Assembly: GCF_028736115.1 (NCBI RefSeq)
Contig: NZ_CP117877.1
Span: forward strand, 2,728,001 to 2,792,000
Source of the DNA: Mucilaginibacter sp. KACC 22063
Lineage (GTDB): Bacteria; Bacteroidota; Bacteroidia; Sphingobacteriales; Sphingobacteriaceae
Length of the DNA stretch: 64,000 nucleotides
Direction of reading: 5' to 3'
Shown: one piece after another, positions 53,156-61,976 of the stretch
How positions within the stretch are numbered: the stretch's first letter is position 1
How the letters are laid out: the number at the start of each line of letters is the position of its first letter
Translations under genes and position numbers: made by a program
Notes under the pieces: generated by a model
Databases searched by the model: none
Told to the model about the DNA's origin: nothing
Seen by the model: the letters and a program-made list of their open reading frames with translations, nothing else

Positions 53156-55525
53156 TTATTTCAAATACACATAAGTAATACCGTCACCTCCCCTGTCCGG
53201 GTGTTCATCTTCCATGCGGTTAACCTGGTCGTACTTGCGCAGGTAATCGCGTATCAGCTTACGTAAAATGCCATCACCCTTACCATGAATAATTTTAATA
53301 GTACCAAAACCCATCATTACGGCACGGTCAAACAATCGTTCAATAGCATTAAGTGCATCTTCGCCGCGCATACCGCGTACATCGATCTCCGGACTAAAGC
53401 TTGCAACATCATTAGTACTGCTGCTAAACGAACGGCGGATCTCTTTCGGTACTTCTTTTCTTGATACCTTCTGCACACGTTTACGTTTGGCAACAGTACG
53501 CAGATCGCCAATGGCTATGATCACATTATCCTTGGCAATTTCTATTACCTGGCCAGTCGTATCCGAATCTGTAAGCTTAACCCAGTCGCCTGCTTTAAGC
53601 TCGCCATCTTCTGTGTCTGTAGTTTTAGGTTTGGGAGAAGAAGCTTTAACCGTATTTTTCTCTAATTCTCGGTTCAGATTTTCACGGAGCTTCCGTGTAG
53701 TTTCTTTTTCTGCCTGGCTGCTTTTAATACCTGCAATTGTGTTTTCAACCAGCTTATTTGCATTTTGTATAATCGACTTTGCTTCCTGCTTGGCTTCGCT
53801 GATTAATGTGCGGCGGTTTTCATCTAAAAACTCTTGTAGTTTTTGATTTTCAGCCAAAAGCTCATTTACCTTGCGCTGCTGTTTGTCAAGCTTGGTCTTG
53901 GTCTCAAATATTTCTTTTTTCTCCCGCTCAAGGTCTACAAGCAAAGTGTCAACTTTTTTCTGCGTATAGCCAATCTTGTTTTTAGCAAGGTTAAGTACAT
54001 TTTGTGGCAGCCCAATTTTTTGTGCTATTTCAAAGGCGTAAGAACTGCCCGGCTTGCCTACTTCTAAAATATACAAAGGCTTCATCTGCACATTATCAAA
54101 TAGCATCGAAGCATTTTCAATGCCGTCTGTGTTGCTGGCAAATATTTTCAGGTTAGAGTAATGAGTGGTAACCATACCCCTCACCTTTTTATGGTTCAAA
54201 GCTTCCAAAACTGCTTCGGCTATTGGGCCACCAAATTGCGGGTCGGTACCTGTACCAAACTCGTCGATCATGATCAGTGTTTTGCCGTTTGCCTGCTCAA
54301 CAAAATATTTCATTTTTGAGAGGTGGGCACTATAAGTACTCAAATCGCTTTCTATCGACTGGTCGTCACCTATGTCGGCAAAGATCTGCTTAAACACACC
54401 TACTGTACTACTTTCATCAGCCGGTATCAGTAGGCCAGCCTGTACCATCATTTGCAATAAGCCGACCGTTTTCATACAAACTGACTTACCACCTGCGTTT
54501 GGGCCGGATACAACAACAATGCGTGTACCATCATCAATCTGCACGTTAAGCGGCACAACTGTTTTCTGTTCCTTTTTAAAACTGAGCAGTAATAAAGGGT
54601 GCCTTGCATTAATCAGGCGCATGCTTCCTTCGTTGGTTAAAACAGGCATTTCTGCCTCTATATCTATGGCGAAAAGCGCCTTTGCCCTTACAAAATCAAG
54701 CTTGGTGAGTAAACTATGATATGATAATAACAATGGCACATAAGGACGTAACTCGTCGGTAAGTGCGGTTAATATCTTTACAATCTCCCGGCGGCGCTCA
54801 AATTCAAGGTCGCGGATGCGGTTGTTCAGCGTAAAAACTTCCTCTGGCTCTAAATAAACGGTTTGGCCCGATGCAGATTCATCATGAATGAAACCTTTTA
54901 CCTTACGCTTATTTTCGGCAAGCATTGGGATACACAAGCGGCCATCACGTATAGTGAGGCTTCCATCTGCAGTCCATCCGTTTGATGTTGCGCTTTTGAA
55001 GATCATGTCAATCTTTTTGCGTGCTTCCTGCTCTGCCTTAGCAATGCCAGATGTTATTTCCAATAAGTCCCGCGAAGCATTTGGCCTGATCTTGCCTTTT
55101 TGATCAATGACCTGGTCGATCTTTTTTAAGATCGATTTTTCAATAGGCAAATGCTCAAACAGCGCTTCCAGGTTTGGATACAAACCTTCACGCTCGTTAA
55201 AGTAGCCTATAACCGCAAAAACTGTTGTAAGCGATAATTGTGTCTGAAAAAACTCCTCTTCCGTTAAAAAGCTGCCTTCTACCCTAACCTTATTAGCAAG
55301 GGTTTTAATATCGTAAAAATGATTGATCGGCAATACCTGGTCGTTTAACAGGATGTTTTTAAACTCGTTAGCCTGGTTTAAAAATTTGCGGATCTGATCA
55401 AAATTATTCATCACCTGTATGCGGTCAACCATTTGCTGACCCATCACACTCAGGCAATGTGCTTTTATTAATTGTTTTACCTCGGTAAATCCCAGCTTAT
55501 CAATACTATTCTCCGGGTATATCAT
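53156..55525 (-). CDS. mutS2: Endonuclease MutS2
   Basis: A 789-residue MutS2. It has a core and clamp region, an ATPase with Walker A GPNAGGKSV, Walker B LIMIDEFGTGTD and ABC signature-like STYSAHLSKM, a long coiled coil (about 515-640) and a C-terminal Smr nuclease domain (residues about 715-789, ..IDVRGMRGEDALNAIERL.., GTIKIIHGKGDGILRKLI). MutS2 acts on recombination intermediates and collided ribosomes. It overlaps the upstream DUF4296-type lipoprotein gene by four bases (ATGA). Confidence 0.97.
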   Translation of the reverse strand: MIYPENSIDKLGFTEVKQLIKAHCLSVMGQQMVDRIQVMNNFDQIRKFLNQANEFKNILLNDQVLPINHFYDIKTLANKVRVEGSFLTEEEFFQTQLSLTTVFAVIGYFNEREGLYPNLEALFEHLPIEKSILKKIDQVIDQKGKIRPNASRDLLEITSGIAKAEQEARKKIDMIFKSATSNGWTADGSLTIRDGRLCIPMLAENKRKVKGFIHDESASGQTVYLEPEEVFTLNNRIRDLEFERRREIVKILTALTDELRPYVPLLLSYHSLLTKLDFVRAKALFAIDIEAEMPVLTNEGSMRLINARHPLLLLSFKKEQKTVVPLNVQIDDGTRIVVVSGPNAGGKSVCMKTVGLLQMMVQAGLLIPADESSTVGVFKQIFADIGDDQSIESDLSTYSAHLSKMKYFVEQANGKTLIMIDEFGTGTDPQFGGPIAEAVLEALNHKKVRGMVTTHYSNLKIFASNTDGIENASMLFDNVQMKPLYILEVGKPGSSYAFEIAQKIGLPQNVLNLAKNKIGYTQKKVDTLLVDLEREKKEIFETKTKLDKQQRKVNELLAENQKLQEFLDENRRTLISEAKQEAKSIIQNANKLVENTIAGIKSSQAEKETTRKLRENLNRELEKNTVKASSPKPKTTDTEDGELKAGDWVKLTDSDTTGQVIEIAKDNVIIAIGDLRTVAKRKRVQKVSRKEVPKEIRRSFSSSTNDVASFSPEIDVRGMRGEDALNAIERLFDRAVMMGFGTIKIIHGKGDGILRKLIRDYLRKYDQVNRMEDEHPDRGGDGITYVYLK

Positions 55526-55887
55526 TTTGTCAATTTCTCTTTCGTTTTGTTAAGGCTATCCGTTTTAGCTTTAAGCTTATCTAAAATAACAGTGTACATA
55601 TCATCCAGTTGTTTCGGATGCTCAGTATAAAACTCCATGCTTTTTTTAAACTGTAAGGTATCTGTCTGGTATTTCTTAAAAACCACCAGATAACGGTGCA
55701 TGGCGTATTTATACAATGAGTCGCGCGACTGGTTTAAGGTGTAGGTACTCCCATTGGCAAGGTGAATATCTGTCAGCAGATCAATCATTCGATCCTGGGG
55801 GATCACATCACGAGGTACAGAATCACTGCCCCCGCAAGCGGTTAAAAACAGCGTTCCCAAAAAAAACAAGATAATATAATTGCGCAT
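55522..55887 (-). CDS. DUF4296-like lipoprotein
   Basis: A 121-residue lipoprotein with signal and lipobox (RNYIILFFLGTLFLTACGG, Cys18). The rest has the DUF4296 pattern DRMIDLLTDIHLANGSTY, then YKYAMHRYLVVFKKYQTD. The function is unknown. A -7 box TAATTTTG lies at 55916-55923. It overlaps mutS2 by four bases, so the two are coupled. Confidence 0.85.
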   Translation of the reverse strand: MRNYIILFFLGTLFLTACGGSDSVPRDVIPQDRMIDLLTDIHLANGSTYTLNQSRDSLYKYAMHRYLVVFKKYQTDTLQFKKSMEFYTEHPKQLDDMYTVILDKLKAKTDSLNKTKEKLTK

Positions 55888-55915
55888 TCTGTAAATTAGC
55901 GGCGGTTAGCAAAAG

Positions 55916-55923
55916 CAAAATTA
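55916..55923 (-). promoter_or_regulatory. Promoter -7 box TAATTTTG of the lipoprotein-mutS2 operon
   Basis: A perfect TAnnTTTG box 28 bases before the lipoprotein ATG at 55887, in the gap shared with divergent yggS. Confidence 0.5.
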
Positions 55924-55930
55924 CGCATTA

Positions 55931-56620
55931 ATGAGCATTGCAGAGAATATCAGAAATTTAAAAAACGAACTTGACCGCATACAGGTAAAGCTGGTGGCCG
56001 TATCAAAAACTAAACCTGTTGAAGATATACAGGAAGCTTACGATGAGGGCCAACGCGTATTCGGCGAAAATATGGTACAGGAGCTTGTAGAAAAATACGA
56101 GCAGTTACCAAAAGATATTGAGTGGCACATCATCGGCCACTTACAAACTAATAAGGTAAAATACATTGCCCCCTTCATTAGCATGATTGAATCTGTTGAC
56201 AGCCTGAAACTGCTGCAGGAAATCAATAAACATGCTTTAAAGAACAACCGGGTGATTGATTGCCTGTTGCAGGTTTACATAGCCGACGAAGACACCAAAT
56301 TTGGTTTAGGTTTTGATGAAGTGATCGAGCTTTTAAGATCGGATGAGTTTGCGCAGTTAAAAAATGTACGCATCCGCGGCTTAATGGGTATTGCCACCAA
56401 TACCGATAACGAAAAGCAGATTAAAGAAGAGTTTTACGAACTGGACACTTTCTTTGACGGCATTAAGCAAAGCTATTTCCGTAAGGACGATTACTTTGAT
56501 GAACTATCAATAGGCATGTCTTCAGACTACAAAATTGCGGTTGAGCAAGGCAGCACTATGGTACGCCTGGGCAGTACCGTATTCGGCCAGCGTGTAATTA
56601 AGCACTGGAAGAACAACTAA
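55931..56620 (+). CDS. yggS: YggS family pyridoxal 5'-phosphate homeostasis protein
   Basis: A 229-residue alanine-racemase-fold PLP protein, family length. The PLP Lys is in VKLVAVSKTKP. Also present are FGENMVQELVEKYEQLP, WHIIGHLQTNKVKYI and the C-terminal LSIGMSSDYKIAVEQGSTMVRLG. YggS controls free PLP and shows no catalysis. It is divergent from the lipoprotein-mutS2 operon across a 43-base gap. Confidence 0.95.
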   Translation: MSIAENIRNLKNELDRIQVKLVAVSKTKPVEDIQEAYDEGQRVFGENMVQELVEKYEQLPKDIEWHIIGHLQTNKVKYIAPFISMIESVDSLKLLQEINKHALKNNRVIDCLLQVYIADEDTKFGLGFDEVIELLRSDEFAQLKNVRIRGLMGIATNTDNEKQIKEEFYELDTFFDGIKQSYFRKDDYFDELSIGMSSDYKIAVEQGSTMVRLGSTVFGQRVIKHWKNN

Positions 56621-56697
56621 TTTTTTAGAAACAAGAGCCAAGAATCGAGAAACAAGACTGATCGGCGAAATCAAAATTAATCTGTGAAATCAAACAC

Positions 56698-57174
56698 ATG
56701 AACGAATTACATATTAGAATAGCTAAGAAAGACGATTGCCCGCGACTGCTTGACCTTGTACATGAACTGGCCTTGTTTGAAAAAGCACCTGAAGAGGTAA
56801 CTGTATCATTACAGGAGTTTGAAGAGGCGGGTTTTGGGACAAAGCCGGTATGGAAAGCGTTTGTTGCCGAGGTCGACTCGTTCATTGTTGGGTTTGCCTT
56901 ATATTATGTGCGCTACTCTACATGGAAAGGCTGCCGTTTATACTTGGAAGATTTAATAGTTACAGAACCTTTTAGGGGCAAAGGTGTTGGTAAAAAGTTG
57001 TTCAACCGTTTAATTCAGGAAGCACAGGAACTGGGCTTTAATGGGATGACCTGGCAAGTGCTCGACTGGAACGAACCGGCAATTAATTTTTATAAAAAAT
57101 ATGAAGCTGGTTTTGATGAAGGATGGGTAAACGTATCGTTGAGCAAAGAACAGATAACATCTTATAAACTATGA
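56698..57174 (+). CDS. GNAT family N-acetyltransferase
   Basis: A 158-residue acetyltransferase. The acetyl-CoA loop is in LIVTEPFRGKGVGKKLFNRL, and the C-terminal segment MTWQVLDWNEPAINFYKKYEA matches spermidine/spermine acetyltransferase-like (SSAT) proteins, which share the LYLEDLIV strand. The substrate may be a polyamine or similar amine. It overlaps the downstream DUF3298-type gene by four bases. Confidence 0.88.
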   Translation: MNELHIRIAKKDDCPRLLDLVHELALFEKAPEEVTVSLQEFEEAGFGTKPVWKAFVAEVDSFIVGFALYYVRYSTWKGCRLYLEDLIVTEPFRGKGVGKKLFNRLIQEAQELGFNGMTWQVLDWNEPAINFYKKYEAGFDEGWVNVSLSKEQITSYKL

Positions 57175-57974
57175 AATTACATTATCTTTCAGTTCCGGCC
57201 TTACTATTAGTTTTGACATCATGCAATTGGGGTGGCAAACGTGTTACAACCCCAGCAGTAGCAGAGGATACGCTAACATATACAAACAAAGTTTACAAAC
57301 TGCGTGCGCCCGATTGCGGCAATAAGCCCGACAGTGCATGTACATCCATCGTATATAAGTACCCGCTGTTTACAAAAGAAACGGCACTGAACGATTCTGT
57401 AAGATTTAACCTGGTTAAGCAGTTGCGCATGTCTGACGAAAAAGACACCAGCCTGGCTAAATTATCATCTGCTTTTATAAAAACATACCAGCAATATAAA
57501 AAAGCAGACACCAGCGAAATGTTTTTTACGCTGGAGGCAAACGCTTCAATAGTTCGCCAGGATTCGAGCCTTACTACCTTGCAATATGATAGCTACAAGT
57601 ATACAGGCGGTGCGCATGGAGGTTCATTTACCTCATTTGTAAACTGGAATACCAAAAGCCATAAAGACTTAACACTTGAGGATATCTTTATAGCAGGTTA
57701 TAAACCAGCACTTACCCGTGTTGCTGAAAAGATATTTCGTAAGCAGGAGAATTTAAGTGATACAGCATCATTGGCTACAGATTACTTTTTTGAAAACAAT
57801 AAATTTGCCTTAAATAATAATTTCCTGATCACACCTGTGGGCATACGTTTCCTATACAATCAATATGAAATTAAGCCCTATGCAGCCGGGCAAACGGATT
57901 TGCTGGTGCCTTATAACCAAATCAAAAAATTGCTGAAACCGAATACGGTTACAGCTCAGTATCTTAAAAAATAA
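57171..57974 (+). CDS. DUF3298/RsiV-like lipoprotein
   Basis: A 267-residue lipoprotein with lipobox Cys after LLLVLTSCNWGG (Cys18). The second half has the DUF3298 pattern YTGGAHGGSFTSFVNWNTKS...LTLEDIF and PYNQIKKLL near the end. Such proteins (RsiV, PdaC-like) bind cell-wall sugars or lysozyme; that role is not shown here. The stop overlaps the aspartate kinase start (TAATG). Confidence 0.85.
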   Translation: MKLHYLSVPALLLVLTSCNWGGKRVTTPAVAEDTLTYTNKVYKLRAPDCGNKPDSACTSIVYKYPLFTKETALNDSVRFNLVKQLRMSDEKDTSLAKLSSAFIKTYQQYKKADTSEMFFTLEANASIVRQDSSLTTLQYDSYKYTGGAHGGSFTSFVNWNTKSHKDLTLEDIFIAGYKPALTRVAEKIFRKQENLSDTASLATDYFFENNKFALNNNFLITPVGIRFLYNQYEIKPYAAGQTDLLVPYNQIKKLLKPNTVTAQYLKK

Positions 57975-59230
57975 TGCTCGTTTTTAAATTCGGTGGTGCA
58001 TCTGTTAAAGATGCCGCAGGTATCATTAACCTAAGTAAAGTAGTAGAAAAGTATAAGCATGAAAAATTACTTATAGTGGTATCAGCTATGGGTAAAACTA
58101 CTAATGCGCTTGAACGACTTACTAAAGCCTATGTTAATCAATCTGATGGTATTCAATTAATTTACAATGAAATAAAGGAATATCACTACGCTATTTTAAG
58201 TGAGCTTTTTGATCATTCTCATCCAGTATTTGATGATGTGGAGAACACCTTTGTTGAAATAGATTGGATGATAGAGGATGAACCGCATGACGATTATGAT
58301 TTCATTTATGATCAGATCGTTTCCATTGGTGAACTGGTATCTACACGTATCATAAACGCATACCTTAACCAAGTTGGATTAACCAGCAAATGGCTTGATG
58401 TACGTGGCTATATACATACAGACAACACCTACCGCGAAGGTATTGTAGAATGGCAAAAAACCTGTACACATATTGAGCAGGAATTACCTGCCCTACTGGA
58501 AAAAAACATTATTGTTACGCAGGGTTTTTTAGGTGGCACATCAGAAAATTTCACCACCACGCTTGGCCGCGAAGGTTCAGATTACACTGCTGCTATCTTC
58601 GCATCATGCCTGAAGGCTGAATCTGTAACTACATGGAAAGACGTTCCTGGAATATTAAACGCCGATCCAAAACTGTTTACAGATACCGTTAAGTTTGATC
58701 GCTTATCCTATACCGAAGCAATTGAAATGACCTACTATGGTGCAGCGGTAATACATCCCAAAACCATAAAGCCGCTTCAAAATGCACATATACCTTTATT
58801 GGTAAAGCCATTTAACGATCCCGATGCGGCTGGTACCATTATTTCCGAAACCGGATTACACCAATATGAAAAGCCGGTGATCATTGTAAAGCAAAATCAG
58901 GTTTTAGTATCGGTATCCGCTAAAGATTATTCATTCATTACTGAAGACCACCTGAGCGCGGTATTTACTTTATTTGCCAAATACCATGTAAAAATAAACG
59001 TTATGCAGGTATCGGCGCTTAGTATCTCTGTTTGCTTTGACTATCGCGAAGGCAAATTTGAAAAATTATTGCAGGCTTTAAGCCAGGATTTCAATCATAA
59101 GTACAACAGCGAACTGACTTTAATCACATTGCGTCATTATAAAGCAGACGAACTTAGAAATTTAACCGGCGACAGAAAAGTATTGCTTGAACAAACAAGC
59201 CGTAACACAGCACAGGTAGTTTTAAAGTAA
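57974..59230 (+). CDS. lysC: Aspartate kinase
   Basis: A 418-residue monofunctional aspartokinase, the length typical of Bacteroidota. N-terminus VFKFGGASVKDAAGI is the kinase P-loop, and TTLGREGSDYTAAIFASCL and the aspartate-site SAMGKTTNALERL follow. The C-terminus has ACT-like regulatory repeats (HVKINVMQVSALSISVCFDY). It phosphorylates aspartate at the head of lysine, threonine and methionine synthesis. It is the last gene of a GNAT-lipoprotein-lysC string with overlapping ends. Confidence 0.93.
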   Translation: MLVFKFGGASVKDAAGIINLSKVVEKYKHEKLLIVVSAMGKTTNALERLTKAYVNQSDGIQLIYNEIKEYHYAILSELFDHSHPVFDDVENTFVEIDWMIEDEPHDDYDFIYDQIVSIGELVSTRIINAYLNQVGLTSKWLDVRGYIHTDNTYREGIVEWQKTCTHIEQELPALLEKNIIVTQGFLGGTSENFTTTLGREGSDYTAAIFASCLKAESVTTWKDVPGILNADPKLFTDTVKFDRLSYTEAIEMTYYGAAVIHPKTIKPLQNAHIPLLVKPFNDPDAAGTIISETGLHQYEKPVIIVKQNQVLVSVSAKDYSFITEDHLSAVFTLFAKYHVKINVMQVSALSISVCFDYREGKFEKLLQALSQDFNHKYNSELTLITLRHYKADELRNLTGDRKVLLEQTSRNTAQVVLK

Positions 59231-59240
59231 TTTAATGTAT

Positions 59241-59263
59241 GCCAGGCTTGTCTGCCTGGCTTT
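59241..59263 (+). terminator. Terminator of the aspartate kinase operon
   Basis: A perfect 7-bp GC-rich stem (GCCAGGC / GCCTGGC) with a 6-nt loop, followed by TTTG, ten bases after the lysC stop and just before the convergent TPR gene. Confidence 0.6.
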
Positions 59264-59268
59264 GATTA

Positions 59269-59790
59269 TTATTCTATAATGGTGTAATGGAATGATTTTG
59301 CCTGATTCACTTTCTCAGATATACGCTTAAGCGCTTCTTCAATTTCTTCTTTCTGCGATTTATCAGTCACTTCCAAAAATGCTTTGCGGAAGTTGTTAGT
59401 GGCTTCTTTCCAGTCTTTATCCCGTTCAGCTAATAAACCTGTTAATTGAAAAACTGATGCCAGATTTACTCCAGGTACGCTCAATGCTTTTTTGCTTACG
59501 GCTTCGAATTGCTTATTCATATGCAAAAACAAGAGCAGATGCAGATAATGAAAATAAACATCAGGGAAGCCTGGCGCTAATTCATTACAGGTTTTAAAAT
59601 GATATCCTGCGGCGTTGTAATCATTCAGATCATAGTAATTTATTTTGCCCAGCTGATAATGCGCGCGTGCATGCAAAGGCTCGTTGCTGATAATCTCATT
59701 TAAAAGTTGCAAGCTTTTAGGGGTATCACCATATTTTAATTCTTCTACGGCTTGCAAATACTTTTCCTCAATAGTGTAATACGTCTCCAT
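59269..59790 (-). CDS. Tetratricopeptide repeat protein
   Basis: A 173-residue protein of three to four TPRs (for example YLQAVEELKYGDTPKSLQLLNEII, ARAHYQLGKINYYDLNDYNAAGYHF). No signal peptide or membrane segment, so it should be a cytoplasmic scaffold. The function is unknown. About 260 noncoding bases follow upstream. Confidence 0.85.
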   Translation of the reverse strand: METYYTIEEKYLQAVEELKYGDTPKSLQLLNEIISNEPLHARAHYQLGKINYYDLNDYNAAGYHFKTCNELAPGFPDVYFHYLHLLLFLHMNKQFEAVSKKALSVPGVNLASVFQLTGLLAERDKDWKEATNNFRKAFLEVTDKSQKEEIEEALKRISEKVNQAKSFHYTIIE

Positions 59791-60048
59791 ATCAATAAAA
59801 AAATGAACTGCACAGGCAGTTAAGTAACAATAAAAGTTTTCCGGGTAGATGGAGGGTGCCTTAAATGGCAGCAGCTATTAAACGTTCCGAAAGCTTAACA
59901 GATATAAGCTATGTGATAATTTATGTAATGGAACCTTTTTAAAAGCAAGCACAAGTTAGCCAAATAAACTATCGATTCAAAATATGTTGCGAAAGATGAG
60001 AATATATCTACAAAAGCAAATTGCAGATATATCCTATATATGGGAATT

Positions 60049-60321
60049 TTAAGCTGATAATGCAATTGGCTGTTGTTCGGCAACAACGGTATTTACATTC
60101 AGCTTTTCTATCAGGTAATTGTTTTTAAGTTCCTTTTCAGATACGATCACACAGAAATCTTCAAATCTGCGGCCTTCTTCAAACGGATATAAGGTGTAGC
60201 CACGTTTATTAGCATCGTATGCGCCAAGCTCAAAAATCTCATCATATTTTTTGCCTTTTATTTTGGCACCGTCTACCAATTGGTAGGCATCGTATATTTC
60301 TTTAAAATTAATGTTCTTCAT
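60049..60321 (-). CDS. Small hypothetical protein (90 aa)
   Basis: Start at ATG 60321 (KNINFKEIYDAYQLVDGAKI). It is soluble with mixed charge, no signal peptide or membrane helix; the middle FELGAYDANKRGYTLYPFEE is notable. No family is recognised. It lies 43 bases after the ABC ATPase stop, so it may be in that operon. An 8-bp inverted repeat at 60322-60345 directly precedes the start. Confidence 0.65.
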   Translation of the reverse strand: MKNINFKEIYDAYQLVDGAKIKGKKYDEIFELGAYDANKRGYTLYPFEEGRRFEDFCVIVSEKELKNNYLIEKLNVNTVVAEQQPIALSA

Positions 60322-60345
60322 AGTAATTGCCTTAATACAATTACT
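60322..60345. repeat. 8-bp inverted repeat before the 60049 gene
   Basis: AGTAATTG at 60322-60329 and CAATTACT at 60338-60345, with 8 bases between. It abuts the start codon of the 90-residue ORF and may be an operator or a leader hairpin. Confidence 0.4.
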
Positions 60346-60364
60346 TTGCCACAATTTTAAGTAC

Positions 60365-61114
60365 TCAGGTAAACCATTCAAATAAATGATTTTGCTGCAA
60401 GGTTAATTTATTTTCAGCATCATAATCTTTCAGTATAGCGCCCTCTCCCATTTGTATCAAACGGTTACCATAAGTGTAGGCATCTTTAAGATTATGGGTG
60501 ATCAATATTGCAGTCAAATTATGCTGCTTTATTAATAAATCGGCGGTATCCATTACAATCTTGGCCGAGCGTGGGTCTAATGCTGCTGTTGGCTCATCTA
60601 AGAGCAATATTTTACAATCATCCATTACGCTCATCAATAACGTAAGTGCCTGCCGCTGTCCACCAGAGAGCGTTCCAATGGGTTGGTTAAGTTTATTTTC
60701 AAGCCCCAGGCCAAGTGTGGCTACCTTATCTTTTACCTGCTTAATAAAAGCCTCGTTAACGCCTATTTTTAAACCCTTAGCTTGGGTACGTATAGCCGCC
60801 AACCTAAAGTTGTCTATAATACTTAATTCGGACGCCGTACCGCTCAACGGGTTTTGAAATACGCGGGCTATCCAGCGGCTGCGGCGATAATCCGGAATGT
60901 TGGTAACATTTTCATCAGCAATAGTAATTGTGCCGGATGATGGCAATACACTGCCCGCAATAATGTTCAGCAGTGTAGATTTACCTGAACCATTTGAACC
61001 CACAATCACAATAAACTCACCATCGTTTACAGCAAGCGAAATATCAGATAATGCCTTAACCTCGGTTACTTTACCGGCATTGTAAGTTTTATAAACGCTT
61101 TGTAAATCAATCAT
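60365..61114 (-). CDS. ABC transporter ATP-binding protein (TrpZ-like)
   Basis: A 249-residue ABC ATPase starting at ATG 61114 (MIDLQSVYKT). Walker A GSNGSGKSTLL, signature LSGGQRQALTLLM, Walker B ILLLDEPTAAL and His-switch ILITHNLKDA are intact. It is the COG1101-type ATPase of TrpXYZ-like importers. Its start overlaps the permease end by eight bases. Confidence 0.9.
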   Translation of the reverse strand: MIDLQSVYKTYNAGKVTEVKALSDISLAVNDGEFIVIVGSNGSGKSTLLNIIAGSVLPSSGTITIADENVTNIPDYRRSRWIARVFQNPLSGTASELSIIDNFRLAAIRTQAKGLKIGVNEAFIKQVKDKVATLGLGLENKLNQPIGTLSGGQRQALTLLMSVMDDCKILLLDEPTAALDPRSAKIVMDTADLLIKQHNLTAILITHNLKDAYTYGNRLIQMGEGAILKDYDAENKLTLQQNHLFEWFT

Positions 61115-61976
61115 TTTTGCGTGCAATTAAACGTGGAATACTTACAATTAATAACACAAATACCGAAGTCGCCAACTTCAACAGGTTGGCATCTACGCCA
61201 ATATTAAGGGTGAACGCCAGCACCATCTGAAATATAATAGCCCCGGCAATAACCAAAACTAAGTTGAGGCTGATAGAGGTGATTCGCAACCAGTTAATTA
61301 AAGTTTCGGCTACTATTACAGAACCCAATCCGGTTATCACAATACCAATACCCATATTAATATCTGCAAAGCCCTGGAATTGGGTCATCATAAATCCGCT
61401 TAAAGCAGTTAAAGCATTAGCCAAAGCCAAACCTAAGATCTTCATCCGGTCTGTATTTACACCCATTGCCCTCACCATTTGTTCGCTGTTACCGGTTGCA
61501 CGCATAGCTATACCAAAATCTGTTTTTAATAAGTAACCTATAGCTAGTCCTAATACTGCAACAATAATTAACAATATAACCAGGCTATTTTGGTTAGGAT
61601 TGACAAATACATTCAACCAATTAAAAATGGATGCAGTATTTAATAATGGCACATTTGAACGGCCAAGTATAGTAAGGTTTACAGAGTAAAGGCCCGTCAT
61701 CACCAATATACCGGCAAGCAAGGCGTTGATTTTTAATTTAGTATGGATCAATCCTGTTAATGCACCTGCAATCCCCCCGGCAATAATAACCGCAGGGATA
61801 GTGATATACATGGACTGGTTATGTGTTAGCATAGTTGCTGTAATGACCCCGCCAAGCGTATAACTACCATCGGTTGTAATATCCGGGATGTTAAATATCT
61901 TCATGGAGAGGTATACCCCCAGCGCAATGGCCGAAAGGCATAAACCCTGTAATAAAGCAGTAAGATAAAAGTTCAT
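61107..61976 (-). CDS. ABC transporter permease (TrpY-like)
   Basis: A 289-residue COG4120-type permease with about nine hydrophobic segments of the BPD_transp_2 (LivH/rbsC-like) class. N-terminal GLCLSAIALGVYLSMKIFNIPDITTDGSYTLGG is diagnostic, as is RATGNSEQMVRAMGVNTDRMKILGLALANALTALSGFM. It starts at the overlap TAATG with the binding-protein gene. Confidence 0.9.
   Translation of the reverse strand: MNFYLTALLQGLCLSAIALGVYLSMKIFNIPDITTDGSYTLGGVITATMLTHNQSMYITIPAVIIAGGIAGALTGLIHTKLKINALLAGILVMTGLYSVNLTILGRSNVPLLNTASIFNWLNVFVNPNQNSLVILLIIVAVLGLAIGYLLKTDFGIAMRATGNSEQMVRAMGVNTDRMKILGLALANALTALSGFMMTQFQGFADINMGIGIVITGLGSVIVAETLINWLRITSISLNLVLVIAGAIIFQMVLAFTLNIGVDANLLKLATSVFVLLIVSIPRLIARKND

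Noticed and set aside
59791-60048. Search for a gene in the 258-base gap after the TPR gene
   Set aside because: A minus-strand ORF at 59895-60086 exists but overlaps the 60049 gene, starts without a signal and encodes an unlikely low-complexity Tyr/Leu/Phe-rich peptide.
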